Source of the DNA: Chaunax sp. Z400
Lineage: Eukaryota; Chordata; Actinopteri; Lophiiformes; Chaunacidae
Assembly (NCBI GenBank): GCA_037577475.1
Contig: CM075204.1
Coordinates: 248,001-312,000 of the forward strand
Reading direction: 5' to 3'
Length of the DNA stretch: 64,000 nt
Both the position numbers and the translations under genes were made by a program. Within the stretch, counting starts at the first letter, position 1. Every line of letters starts with the position of its first letter. A model generated the notes under the pieces. It was not told the DNA's origin. It was given only the letters and a program-made list of their open reading frames with translations, and did no database searches. Shown here one piece after another: positions 1 through 13,100 of this stretch.

Positions 1-650
1 TTACTGTTGTGTTTGCTATTTGTTATGTATTTTAATAGTTTCGGTTGTTTAAAGGTAAAGGATAATTGTTGCTGTCGCTGTTAATTGAGCTTCGAAACTC
101 CGTGAACGAACATACCGGAAGTGTTTTTTAACAATAAAAGCACTGTGAATGGATAACCGGAAGTTATGTGATGTTAGCGTTAGCCTAGCTTAACAGCGAT
201 AAATGAACTATCGGGGCTGCCGATTGACTCAAGGTGAGGGAGATTAAAGTCTCAGCGGCACAAAAACACAAGGGGTGGAAACTAAGGAAGCATTCTGTAC
301 CTAGCGACGGTTGCTATGCTGCAGTTGCTGCTTGGCGTGTTCATGACGTGGCGTGACGTCATACGCACCCTTTCACACATTGTACTTTGATTTAGAAGGC
401 ATATAAAACTCAACTGTCAGTACGTATATGAACAAATCAGCAGATTCGTTCCCAAAGCAGAAGTTTTTTTTCTGTCCCAGGCAAAGAGACACATCACAAC
501 AGACTTAAACTATGGAGTGATGGCTCGCTACAGAAGTTGTAACAAGGGCACCAGGGTCCAGGACACAGTGGGTACTAACGTAGTATACTGTGTGTGTGTA
601 TGCTAGCTTAGAGTCACAACAACACAGTTTTCTGCTGCTTTTCTGTGTAT
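1..650 (+). repeat. M block copy 1 (type A, left end cut by window)
   Basis: First of 11 copies of a segment I call the M block. Position 1 here matches position 1425 in copy 2, so about 330 bp of the unit lie outside the window. Reading rightward it contains two ETS-type sites, an ATG followed by a splice-donor-like AAGGTGAGG (231-239), a half and a full CRE, a TATA box (402-408), the text up to the GCTCGCTACA landmark, and then the type-A leader (about 525-650) that includes TACTAAC (573-579) and a short GT run. It merges into the 35-bp minisatellite near 651. No long ORF lies inside it. I do not recognise it as a known transposon; it behaves as the non-minisatellite part of a macrosatellite. 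Confidence 0.85.
114..435 (+). promoter_or_regulatory. Pol II promoter-like module of the M block
   Basis: The following motifs are visible. ACCGGAAGTG (114-123) and ACCGGAAGT (156-164) match the ETS/GABP consensus. TGACGTGG (344-351) is an ATF/CRE-type half site and TGACGTCA (354-361) is a palindromic CRE. TATAAAA (402-408) would put a start site near 430-435. CAACGG-type MYB-like sequence also occurs in other copies as the palindrome AGCAACGGTTGCT. An inverted CCAAT box (ATTGG) lies farther upstream in complete copies, for example in copy 2 near 1262. The CRE-to-TATA distance is 48 bp in the two copies I measured directly (354 to 402, 1779 to 1827). Function is inferred from motifs; the direction would send transcripts into the 35-bp array. 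Confidence 0.5.
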
Positions 651-1093
651 TGCTTGCTCGCTAGCTGCAGCAAATGTATTTCAATGGATCGCTCACTCTT
701 TACTTTTATGGATCTCTCGCAACAGCATTTGTATTTCTATGGATTGTTCGCTCACATCATTATCTGGATTTCTATTGATCGCCTGCTCACATCATCATTT
801 GTATTTCTTTGGAACTTCTGCTCAGATAAGCATTTGTGTTTCTATGGATTGTTCGCTCACATCAGCATCTTGATTTCTATTGATCGTTTGCTCACATCAG
901 CAACTTGATTTCTATTGATCGTTCGCTCACATCAGCATTTGTATTTCTATGGATCACATTTTCAGATCAGCATTTGTATTTCTATGGATCACCTGCTCAC
1001 ATTAGCATCTGGATTTCTGTGGATTGCATCCTCCGATCAGCATTTGGATTTGTGTGGATTGCCTTTTCGCATCAGCATTTGTATTTCAAAAAA
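651..1093 (+). repeat. 35-bp minisatellite following M copy 1
   Basis: Tandem units with a GATC-containing start, a CTCACATCAGCAT core and a TTTCTAT end. The period is 35 bp, measured for example by units starting at 2221, 2256 and 2291 in the next array. The first units (651-740) are divergent and begin with the CTCGCTAGCTGCAGC stretch. The array ends in a run of A after TATTTC, which is the fixed junction into the next M block. The short open frames here only reflect the period. Confidence 0.9.
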
Positions 1094-1956
1094 TTAAGCT
1101 AAGGCACTGTGTGAATAGTCAAAATTTCTACTCAGATTGCTGAAAATAATTTAACTTCAGCCACAGTTATAGTGTAGAAAAGGCCTCAAAGATAATCTTG
1201 TTGTTAAATAGGCTTTTCTATTTTATTAGCTGTTTAATGACCCATTCAGTGCTGTATTCCCATTGGTTGCGCCGTCCCATCTGTGCACTGAGTCTGTTAA
1301 CATACAGTGCAGTGTTGAACTCTTTCAGATGTGTTCAGCAGCTCGTCATGTAATTGAGTTAAAGTATTAGTTAAACACGGTTGTTGCAAGTGGACTGAGC
1401 GTGAATACCAATATAAGTGTCTCATTTACTGTTGTGTTTGCTATTTGTTATGTATTTTAATAGTTTCGGTTGTTTAAAGGTAAAGGATAATTGTTGCTGT
1501 CGCTGTTAATTGAGCTTCGAAACTCCGTGAACGAACATACCGGAAGTGTGTTTTAACAATAAAAGCACTGTGAATAGATAGCCGGAAGTTATGTGATGTT
1601 AGCGTTAGCCTAGCTTAACAGCGATAAATGAACTATCGGGGCTGCCGATTGACTCAAGGTGAGGGAGATTGAAGTCTCAGCGGCACAAAAACACAAGGGA
1701 TGGAAACTAAGTAAGCATTCTGTACCTAGCAACGGTTGCTATGCTGCAGTTGCTCCTTGGCGTGTTCAGGACGTGGCGTGACGTCATACGCACCCTTTCA
1801 CACATTGTACTTTGATTTAGAAGGCATATAAAACTCAACTGTCAGTACGTATATGAACAAATCAGCAGATTCGTTCCCAAAGCAGAAGTTTTTTTCTGTC
1901 CCAGGCAAAGAGACACATCACAACAGACTTAAACTATGGAGTGATGGCTCGCTACA
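1094..1956 (+). repeat. M block copy 2 (type B, complete)
   Basis: Complete copy from TTAAGCT (1094) to GCTCGCTACA. CRE is at 1779-1786 and TATA at 1827-1833, 1425 bp after the TATA of copy 1. It differs from copy 1 by small substitutions, such as AGATAGCCGG in place of GGATAACCGG near the second ETS site. It lacks the leader of about 155 bp and passes straight into the minisatellite through a T run (type B). Confidence 0.85.
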
Positions 1957-4024
1957 TTTTTTGTTGATCACCTAATCACATCAGCATCTGAATGTCTATT
2001 GATCGCCTGCACAGATCAGCATTTGTTTTTCTATTGATCGTTCACTCACATCAGCATCTGTATTTTTTTTGGATCGCCTGCTAACATCAGCATTTTTATT
2101 TCTATAGATTGTCTGTTTGCATCAGAAAAATCAGGCCTTGATTTCTATTGATCATTCCCTCACATCAACATCTGGATTTCTATGGACCGCCTGCTCACAT
2201 CACTATTTGGATTCCTATTGATCACCTGCTCACATCAGCATTTGTATTTCTATTGATCGTTCGCTCGCATCAGCATTTGGATTTCTATTGATCACCTGCT
2301 CACATCAGCAATTTTATTTCTATTGATCGTTTGCTCACATCAGGCCTCGATTTCTATTGATCACCTGCTCACATCAGCAATTTTATTTCTATTGATCGTT
2401 CACTCACATCAGCATCTGTATTTTTTTTGGATCGCCTGCTAACATCAGCATTTTTATTTCTATAGATTGTCTGTTTGCATCAGAAAAATCAGGCCTTGAT
2501 TTCTATTGATCATTCCCTCACATCAACATCTGGATTTCTATGGACCGCCTGCTCACATCACTATTTGGATTCCTATTGATCACCTGCTCACATCAGCATT
2601 TGTATTTCTATTGATCGTTCGCTCGCATCAGCATTTGGATTTCTATTGATCACCTGCTCACATCAGCAATTTTATTTCTATTGAACGTTCGCTCACATCA
2701 GCATTTGTATTTTTATGGATCACCTGCTCACATCAGCATTTGGATTTCTATTGATCGTTTGCTCACATCAGGCCTCGATTTCTATTGATCACCTGCTCAC
2801 ATCAGCAATTTTATTTCTTTTGATCGTTCGCTCACATCAGCATCTGGATTTCTTTGGATCGCCTGCTCACATCAGCATTTTTATATCTATTGATCGTTCG
2901 CTCACATCAGCATTTGTATTTTTATGGATCACCTGCTCGCATCAGCATTTGGATTTCTATTGATCGTTTGCTCACATCAGGCCTCGATTTCTATTGATCA
3001 CCTGCTCACATCAGCAATTTTATTTCTATTGATCATTCCCTCACATCAACATCTGGATTTCTATGGACCGCCTGCTCACATCACTATTTGGATTCCTATT
3101 GATCACCTGCTCACATCAGCATTTGTATTTCTATTGATCGTTCGCTCGCATCAGCATTTGGATTTCTATTGATCACCTGATCACATCAGCAATTTTATTT
3201 CTATTGATCGTTCGCTCACATCAGCATTTGTATTTTTATGGATCACCTGCTCGCATCAGCATTTGGATTTCTATTGATCGTTTGCTCACATCAGGCCTCG
3301 ATTTCTATTGATCACCTGCTCACATCAGCAATTTTATTTCTATTGATCGTTCGCTCACATCAGCATCTGGATTTCTATGGATCGCCTGCTCACATCAGCA
3401 TTTGTATTTTTTTGGATCACCTGCTCGCATCAGCATTTGGATTTCTATTGATCATTCCCCTGCATCAGCATTTGTATTTCTATTGATCATTCGCTCACAT
3501 CAGCATTTGTGTTTCCATTGATCGTTCGCTCGCATCATCCTTTGTATTTCAATTGATCGTTCACTCACATCAGCATCTGTATTTTTTATGGATCGCCTGC
3601 TAACATCAGCATTTTTATTTCTATAGATTGACTGTTTGCATCAGAAACATCAGGCCTTGATTTCTATTGATCATTCCCTCACATCAACATCTGGATTTCT
3701 ATGGACCGCCTGCTCACATCACTATTTGGATTCCTATTGATCACCTGCTCACATCAGCATTTGTATTTCTACTGATCGTTCGCTCGCCTCAGCATCTGTA
3801 TTTCTATTGATCGTTCGCTCCCATCAGCTTTTTTATTTCTATTGATCGTTCGCTCACCTGAGCATCTGGATTTCTATGGATTGCCTGCTCAGATCAACAT
3901 TTGTATTTCTATTAATCGCCTGCTCAGATCAGCGTTTGAATTTTTGTTGATCACCTAATCACATCAGCATATGAATTTCTATTGATCGCCTGCACAGATC
4001 AGCATTTGTTTTTCTATTGATCGT
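1957..4024 (+). repeat. 35-bp minisatellite between M copy 2 and heptamer array 1
   Basis: About 2.07 kb of 35-bp units with several variant types, including ones reading ATCAGGCC and CATCAGCAATTTTATTT. Larger duplications are visible: the stretch beginning GTTCACTCAC at 2040 recurs at 2398 (358 bp), and the blocks near 2715, 2924 and 3238 repeat at about 6 and 9 units. The last units (3959-4024) are the conserved entry junction to the heptamer array. Open frames stop where a unit ending TTGATC falls in the phase that reads TGA. Confidence 0.92.
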
Positions 4025-7000
4025 ACATACAACATAAGACATTACACATACAACATAACACATAACACGTAAAACATAACACAACACATAAAACATAGCA
4101 CATGACACATACAACATAAAATAAAAAACATAACACAGAACACATAAAACGTAACATATACAACATAAGACATAACACATACAATATAAGGCATAACACA
4201 ACATAACACATAACACAAAAAACATAACACATAAGACATCACACATACAACATAACACATAACACATAAAACATAACACATAAGATATAACACAAACATA
4301 AAACATAACATACAACATAAGAATTAACACATAACACATACGACATAACACATAACACATAAAACAACACATAAAACATAACACATACAACATAAGACAT
4401 AACACATATAACATCACACATAAGACATAAGATATAACACAAATATAAAACAAAAAACATAACACATACAACATAAGAATTAACACATACGACATAACAC
4501 ATACACCATGAAACATAACACATACAACATAAGAATTAACACATACAACATAACACAAGACAAAACACATAAGACATAACACATACAACATAACACAATA
4601 CATAAAACATAACACATAAGACATAACACATACAACATAAGACATAACACATACAACATAAGACATAACACATACAACATAACACATAACACATACAACA
4701 TAACACATAAAACATAACACATAAGACATAACACATACAACATAACACAATACATAAAATATAACACATAAGACATAACACATACAACATTAAACATAAG
4801 ACATACAACATAAGACATAACACAATAAACATAACACATACAACATAACACATAACACATAAAACATAACACATAAGATATAACACATAAATATAAAACA
4901 AAAAACATAACACATAACACACAAAACATAACACATAAAACATAACACATAACACATACAACATAAGAATTAACACATAACATTACACATACGACATAAC
5001 ACATGAAACATAACACATAAGACATAACACATATAACATAACACATAGGACATAACACAAACAACATAACAAATAACACATACAACATAACACATACAAC
5101 ATAACACATAAGACATAACACATAAGACATAAGACATACAACATAAAACATAACACATACAACTAAACACATAAAACATAACACATAAGACATAACACAT
5201 ACAACATAAAACATAACACATACAACTAAACACATAACACATACAACATAAGACAAAACACATACAACTAAACACATAACACATACAACATAAGACATAA
5301 CACATAAGACATAACACATACAACATAACACACAAGACATAACACATATACACATAACACATAAAACATAAAACAAAAAACATTAGACATAAGACATTGC
5401 ACATACAACATAACACATAAGACATAAGACATAAAACATAAAAGAAAAAACATAAGACATAACACATTGCACATAAAACATAACACTTAAAACATAACAC
5501 ACACAACATAAGACATAACACATACAACATAAGACATAACACATACAACATAACACATAAGACATAACACATACAACATAACACAATACATAAAACATAA
5601 CACATAAGACATAACACATACAACATAAAACATAACACATACAACATAAGAATTAACACATACAACATAACACATAACACATAAAACACAACACAGACAA
5701 CATAAGACATAACACATAAAACATAACACATAAGACATCACACATACAACATAAGACATAACACATAAAACATAAAACATAAGACATCACACACAACATA
5801 AAACATAACACATACAACATAAGATATAACACATACAACATAACACATAACACATAAAACATAACACATAAGACATAACACATAAATATAAAACAAAAAA
5901 CATAACACATAACACATACGACATTACAAATACGACATAACACATAACACATAAAACATAACACATAACACATAACACATAAAACATAACACATAACACA
6001 TACAACTTAAGACATAACACATATAACATTACACATAAGACATAACACATAAGATATAACACATAAATATAAAACAAAAAACATAACACATACAACATAA
6101 GAATTAACACATACGGCATAACACATAACACATAACACAAAGGACATAACACATACAACATAAGACATAACACATATAACATAACACATAAGACATAACA
6201 CAAACAACATAACAAATAACACATAAAACATAAGACATAAGACATAACACATACAACATAACAAATAAAACATAACACATAAGACAGAACACACAACATA
6301 AGACATAACACATAAAACATAACATACAAGATATAACACATACAACATAACACATAACATATAAAACTCAACACAAAAAACATAAGACATAAGACATTGC
6401 ACATACAACATAACACATAAAACATAGGACATAACACATAAAACATAACACATACAACATAAGACATAACACATACAACATAAGACAGAACACATACAAC
6501 ATAACACATAACACATAAGATAAAACACAAACATAAAACATAAAACATAACATACAACATATGAATTAACACATAAGACATACAACATAAAACATAACAC
6601 ATACAACATAAGAATTAACACATACAACATAAGACATAACACATAACACACAAGTCATAACACATAACAATTAACACATAAGACATAACACATACAACTA
6701 AACACATAACACATGCAACATAAGACATAACACATACAACATAACAGACAAGACATAACACATATACACCTAACAAATAAAACATAAAACAAAAAACATA
6801 AGACATAAGACATTGCACATACAACATAACACATAAAACATAACACATAAAACATAAAAGAAAAAACATAAGACATAAGACATTGCACATACAACATAAC
6901 ACATACAACATAACACACAAGACATAACACATATAACATAACACATAACACATAAAACATAACACATACAACATAACACATAACACATAAAACAAAAGAA

Positions 7001-7274
7001 AAAACATAAGACATAACACATTGCACATACAACATAACATAAAACATAAGACATAACACATAAAACATAACACTTAAAACATAACACACACAACATAAGA
7101 CATAACACATACAACATAAGACATAACACATACAACATAAGAGATAACACATAAAACATAACACATAAGACATAACACATACAACATAACACAATACATA
7201 AAACATAACACATAAGACATAACACATACAACATAAAACATAACACATACAACATTAGAATTAACACATACATA
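4025..7274 (+). repeat. Heptanucleotide satellite array 1
   Basis: 3.25 kb of head-to-tail 7-bp units, mainly CATAACA, CATAAGA, CATACAA and CATAAAA, with rarer CATTGCA and CATATAA. The plus strand is very poor in G. Seven bases repeated three times give 21 bp, so the minus strand shows open frames with a seven-residue peptide period rich in M, C, Y, V and L; these are artefacts. Occasional slips such as AAGAATTAACAC and runs such as AAAAGAAAAAAC recur and mark higher-order units. It enters from the 35-bp array at GATCGT/ACATAC and leaves at about 7274 straight back into 35-bp units. Confidence 0.92.
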
Positions 7275-7473
7275 CATCAGCATTTGTATTTCTATTAATC
7301 GCCTGCTCAGATCAGCATTTGTATTTCTATTAATCGCCTGCTCAAATCAGCACCTGGATTTCTATGGATCACCTGCTCACATTAGCATCTGGATTTCTGT
7401 GGATTGCATCCTTAATCAGCATTTGGATTTGTGTGGATTGCCTTTTCGCATCAGCAGTTGTATTTCAAAAAAA
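7275..7473 (+). repeat. Short 35-bp minisatellite after heptamer array 1
   Basis: Five to six 35-bp units (CATCAGCATTTGTATTTCT type) link heptamer array 1 to M copy 3. The last two units carry the GTGGATTGC variant that ends every 35-bp array before an M block. Confidence 0.88.
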
Positions 7474-8454
7474 TTAAGCTAAGCCACTGTGTGAATAGTC
7501 AAAATTTCTCCTCAGATTGCTGAAAATAATTTAACTTCAGCCACGGTTATAGTGTAGAAAAGGCCTCAAAGATAATCTTGTTGTTAAATAGCGCTTTTCT
7601 ATTTTATTAGCTGTTTAATGACCCATTCAGTGCTGTATTCCTATTGGTTGCGCCGTCCCATCTGTGCACTGAGTCTGTTAACATACAGTGCAGTGTTGAA
7701 CTCTTTCAGATGTGTTCAGCAGCTCGTCACGTATTTGAGTTAAAGTATTAGTTATACACGGTTGTTGCAAGTGGACTGAGCGTGAATGCCAATATAAGTA
7801 TCTCATTTGCTGTTGTTTGCTATTTGTTATGTATTTTAATAGTTTCGGTTGTTTAAAGGTAAAGGATAATTGTTGCTGTCGCTGTTAATTGAGCTTCGAA
7901 ACTCCGTGAACGAACATACCGGAAGTGTGTTTTAACAATCAAAGCACTGTGAATGGATAACCGGAAGTTATGTGATGTTAGCGTTAGCCTAGCTTAACAG
8001 CGATAAATGAACTATCGGGGCTGCCGATTGACTCAAGGTGAGGGAGATTGAAGTCTCAACGACACAAAAACAGAAGGGATGGAAACTAAGTAAGCATTCT
8101 GTACCTAGCAACGGTTGCTATGCTGCAGTTGCTCCTTGGCGTGTTCATGACGTGGCGTGACGTCATACGCACCCTTTCACACATTGTACTTTGATTTAGA
8201 AGGCATATAAAACTCAACTGTCAGTACGTATATGAACAAATCAGCAGATTCGTTCCCAAAGCAGAAGTTTTTTTTCTGTCCCAGGCAAAGAGACACATCA
8301 CAACAGACTTAAACTATGGAGTGATGGCTCGCTACAGAAGTTGTAACAAGGGCACCAGGGTCCAGGACACAGTGGGTACTAACGTAGTATACTGTGTGTG
8401 TGTATGCTAGCTTAGAGTCACAACAACACAGTTTTCTGCTGCTTTTCTGTGTAT
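7474..8454 (+). repeat. M block copy 3 (type A)
   Basis: Complete copy including the leader. TATAAAA is at 8206-8212. It ends with the TGTGTGTGTATGCTAGC stretch and the CTGCTGCTTTTCTGTG sequence before the minisatellite. Its start has AAGCCACTG where most copies have AAGGCACTG. Confidence 0.85.
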
Positions 8455-8933
8455 TGCTTGCTCGCTAGCTGCAGCAAATGTATTTCAATGGATCGCTCAC
8501 TCTCTACTTTTATGGATCTCTCGCAACAGCATTTGTATTTCTATGGATTGTTCGCTCACATCATTATCTGGATTTCTATTGATCACCTGCTCACATCATC
8601 ATTTGTATTTCTTTGGAACTTCTGCTCAGATAAGCATTTGTGTTTCTATTGATTGTTCACTCACATCAGCATCTTGATTTCTATGGATCACATTTTCAGA
8701 TCAGCATTTGTAATTCTATTGATCGTTCGCTTACATCAGCATTTGTATTTCTATGGATCACATTTTCAGATCAGCATTTGTGTTTCTATTGATCGCCTGC
8801 TCAGATCAGCATTTGTATTTCTATGGATCACCTGCTCACATTAGCATCTGGATTTCTGTGGATTGCATCCTCCGATCAGCATTTGGATTTGTGTGGATTG
8901 CCTTTTCTCATCAGCATTTGTATTTCAAAAAAA
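8455..8933 (+). repeat. 35-bp minisatellite between M copies 3 and 4
   Basis: About 480 bp of 35-bp units. The same unit order recurs after M copies 6 and 10 (49962-50440 and 58145-58623), showing that M block plus array was duplicated as one unit. Confidence 0.9.
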
Positions 8934-9790
8934 TTAAGCTAAGGCACTGTGTGAATAGTCAAAATTTCTCCTCAGATTGCTGAAAATAATTTAACTTCAG
9001 CCACAGTTATAGTGTAGAAAAGGCATCAAAGACAATCTTGTTGCACTTTTCTCTTTTATTAGCTGTTTAATGACCCATTCAGTGCTGTATTCCTATTGGT
9101 TGCGCCGTCCCATCTGTGCACTGAGTCTGTTAACATACAGTGCAGTGTTGAACTCTTTCAGATGTGTTCAGCAGCTCGTCACGTATTTGAGTTAAAGTAT
9201 TAGTTAAACACGGTTGTTGCAAGTGGACTGAGCGTGAATGCCAATATAAGTGTCTAATTTACTGTTGTGTTTGCTATTTGTTATGTATTTTAATAGTTTC
9301 GGTTGTTTAAAGGTAAAGGATAATTGTTGCTGTCGCTGTTAATTGAGCTTCGAAACTCCGTGAACGAACATACCGGAAGTGTGTTTTAACAATAAAAGCA
9401 CTGTGAATGGATAACCGGAAGTTATGTGATGTTAGCGTTAGCCTAGCTTAACAGCGATAAATGAACTATCGGGGCTGCCGATTGACTCAAGGTGAGGGAG
9501 ATTGAAGTCTCAGCGGCACAAAAACAGAAGGGATGGAAACTAAGTAAGCATTCTGTACCTAGCAACGGTTGCTATGCTGCAGTTGCTCCTTGGCGTGTTC
9601 ATGACGTGGCGTGACGTCATACGCACCCTTTCACACATTGTACTTTGATTTAGAAGGCATATAAAACTCAACTGTCAGTACGTATATGAACAAATCAGCA
9701 GATTCGTTCCCAAAGCAGAAGTTTTTTTTCTGTCCCAGGCAAAGAGACACATCACAACAGACTTAAACTATTTAGTGATGGCTCGCTACA
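8934..9790 (+). repeat. M block copy 4 (type B)
   Basis: Complete type-B copy with TATAAAA at 9660-9666, 1454 bp after that of copy 3. It shares with copies 8 to 10 the shortened TTGTTGCACTTTTC stretch, where other copies have TTGTTAAATAGCGC, which groups these copies as a subfamily. It leads into the longest minisatellite tract. Confidence 0.85.
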
Positions 9791-10121
9791 TTTTTTGTTG
9801 ATCACCTAATCACATCAGCATCTAAATGTCTATTGATCGCCTGCACAGATCAGCATTTGTTTTTCTATTGATCGTTCACTCACATCAGCATCTGTATTTT
9901 TTTTTGATCGCCTGCTAACATCAGCATTTTTATTTCTATAGATTGTCTGTTTGCATCAGAAAAATCAGGCCTTGATTTCTATTGATCATTCCCTCACATC
10001 AACATCTGGATTTCTATGGACCGCCTGCTCACATCACTATTTGGATTCCTATTGATCACCTGCTCACATCAGCATTTGTATTTCTATTGATCGTTCGCTC
10101 GCATCAGCATTTGTATTTCTA

Positions 10122-13100
10122 TTGATCATTCGCTCGCATCAGCATCTGGATTTCTATGGATCACCTTCTCAGATTAGCGTTTCTTATTTCTATCGATTGC
10201 CTTCTCACATTAGCATCTGGATATCTATTGATCACCTGCTCAGATCAGCATTTCAAGTTCTATGGATCACCTGCTCACATCAGCATCTGGATTTCTATGG
10301 ATCGCCTGCTCACATCAGCATCTGGATTTCTATTGATCGTTCGCTCACATCAGCAGCTGGATTTCTATTGATCGTTCGCTCACATCAGCAGCTGGATTTC
10401 TGTGGGTCACCTGCTCACATTAGCATCTGGATTTCTATTGATTATTCACTCACATCAGCATTTTGATTTCTATTGATCGTTCATTCACATCAGCATTTGT
10501 ATTTTTATGGATCACATGTCCAGATCAGCATTTCTATTTCTATTGATCGCCTGCTCGTATCAGCATTTGTATTTCTATCGATCGTTCGCTATCATCAGCA
10601 TTTGTATTTCTATTGATCGTTCGTTCGCATCATCCTTTGTATTTCTATTGATCGTTCACTCACATCAGCATCTGTATTTTTTATGGATCGCCTGCTAACA
10701 TCAGCATTTTTATTTCTATAGATTGACTGTTTGCATCAGAAACATCAGGCCTTGATTTCTATTGATCATTCGCCCACATCAACATCTGGATTTCTATGGA
10801 CCACCTGCTCACATCTGTATTTGGATTCCTATTGATCACCTGCTCACAACAGCATCTACTTTTCTATTGACCGTTCACTCACATCAGCATCTGTATTTTT
10901 TATGGATCACCTGCTAACATCAGCATTTTTATTTCTATAGATTGACTGTTTGCATCAGAAACATCAGGCCTTGATTTCTATTGATCCTTCGCTCACCTGA
11001 GCATCTGGATTTCTATGGATTGCCTGCTCAGATCAACATTTGCATTTCTATTAATCACCTGCTCAGATCAGCGTTTGAATTTTTGTTGATCACCTAATCA
11101 CATCAGCATCTGAATTTCTATTGATCGCCTGCACAGATCAGCATTTGTTTTTCTATTGATCGTTCACTCACATCAGCATCTGTATTTTTTATGGATCGCC
11201 TGCTAACATCAGCATTTTTATTTCTATAGACTGACTGTTTGCATCAGAAACATCAGGCCTTGATTTCTATTGATCATTCCCTCACATCAACATCTGGATT
11301 TCTATGGACCGCCTGCTCACATCACTATTTGGATTCCTATTGATCACCTGCTCACATCAGCATTTGTTTTTCTATTGATCACCTGCTCACAACAGCATCT
11401 AGTTTTCTATTGATCGTTCACTCACATCAGCATCTGTATTTTTTATGATCACCTGCTAACATCAGCATTTTTATTTCTATAGATTGACTGTTTGCATCAG
11501 AAACATCAGGCCTTGATTGCTATTGATCGTTTGCTCACCTGAGCATCCGGATTTCTATTGATCGCCTGCACAGATCAGCATTTGTTTTTCTATTGATCGT
11601 TCACTCACATCAGCATCTGCATTTTTTATGATCACCTGCTAACATCAGCATTTTTATTTCTATAGATTGTCTGTTTGCATCGGAAACATCAGGCCTTGAT
11701 TTCTATTGATCATTTCCTCACATCAACATCTGGATTTCTATGGACCGCCTGCTCACATCACTATTTGGATTCCTATTGATCACCTGCTCACATCAGCATT
11801 TGTATTTCTATTGATCGTTCGCTCGCATCAGCATTTGTATTTCTATTGATCATTCGCTCGCATCAGCATCTGGATTTCTATGGATCACCTTCTCAGATTA
11901 GCGTTTCTTATTTCTATCGATTGCCTTCTCACATTAGCATCTGGATATCTATTGATCACCTGCTCAGATCAGCATTTCAAGTTCTATGGATCACCTGCTC
12001 ACATCAGCATCTGGATTTCTATGGATCGCCTGCTCACATCAGCATCTGGATTTCTATTGATCGTTCGCTCACATCAGCAGCTGGATTTCTATTGATCGTT
12101 CGCTCACATCAGCAGCTGGATTTCTGTGGGTCACCTGCTCACATTAGCATCTGGATTTCTATTGATCATTCACTCACATCAGCATTTTGATTTCTATTGA
12201 TCGTTCATTCACATCAGCATTTGTATTTTTATGGATCACATGTCCAGATCAGCATTTCTATTTCTATTGATCGCCTGCTCGTATCAGCATTTGTATTTCT
12301 ATCGATCGTTCGCTATCATCAGCATTTGTATTTCTATTGATCGTTCGTTCGCATCATCCTTTGTATTTCTATTGATCGTTCACTCACATCAGCATCTGTA
12401 TTTTTTATGGATCGCCTGCTAACATCAGCATTTTTATTTCTATAGATTGACTGTTTGCATCAGAAACATCAGGCCTTGATTTCTATTGATCATTCGCCCA
12501 CATCAACATCTGGATTTCTATGGACCACCTGCTCACATCTGTATTTGGATTCCTATTGATCACCTGCTCACAACAGCATCTACTTTTCTATTGACCGTTC
12601 ACTCACATCAGCATCTGTATTTTTTATGGATCACCTGCTAACATCAGCATTTTTATTTCTATAGATTGACTGTTTGCATCAGAAACATCAGGCCTTGATT
12701 TCTATTGATCCTTCGCTCACCTGAGCATCTGGATTTCTATGGATTGCCTGCTCAGATCAACATTTGCATTTCTATTAATCGCCTGCTCAGATCAGCGTTT
12801 GAATTTTTGTTGATCACCTAATCACATCAGCATCTGAATTTCTATTGATCGCCTGCACAGATCAGCATTTGTTTTTCTATTGATCGTTCACTCACATCAG
12901 CATCTGTATTTTTTATGGATCGCCTGCTAACATCAGCATTTTTATTTCTATAGATTGACTGTTTGCATCAGAAACATCAGGCCTTGATTTCTATTGATCA
13001 TTCCCTCACATCAACATCTGGATTTCTATGGACCGCCTGCTCACATCACTATTTGGATTCCTATTGATCACCTGCTCACATCAGCATTTGTTTTTCTATT

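Noticed and set aside
1..1956. M block as a ribosomal DNA spacer promoter unit
   Set aside because: The layout (promoter plus short repeats) resembles rDNA spacers, but the motifs are Pol II type (CRE, TATA, ETS) and no rRNA sequence lies nearby.
651..4024. CRISPR-like array (regular repeats of about 35 bp)
   Set aside because: There are no unique spacers: the whole unit repeats without interruption, and the setting is eukaryotic.
3959..7283. Long minus-strand open frames with a seven-residue M-C-Y-V-L-C-V type peptide period (also 30784-34720 and 59825-63942, up to 567 residues), resembling membrane proteins
   Set aside because: They follow directly from a 7-bp repeat lacking stops on that strand; overlapping frames are all open, there is no promoter or initiation context, and changes between copies are not codon-aware.
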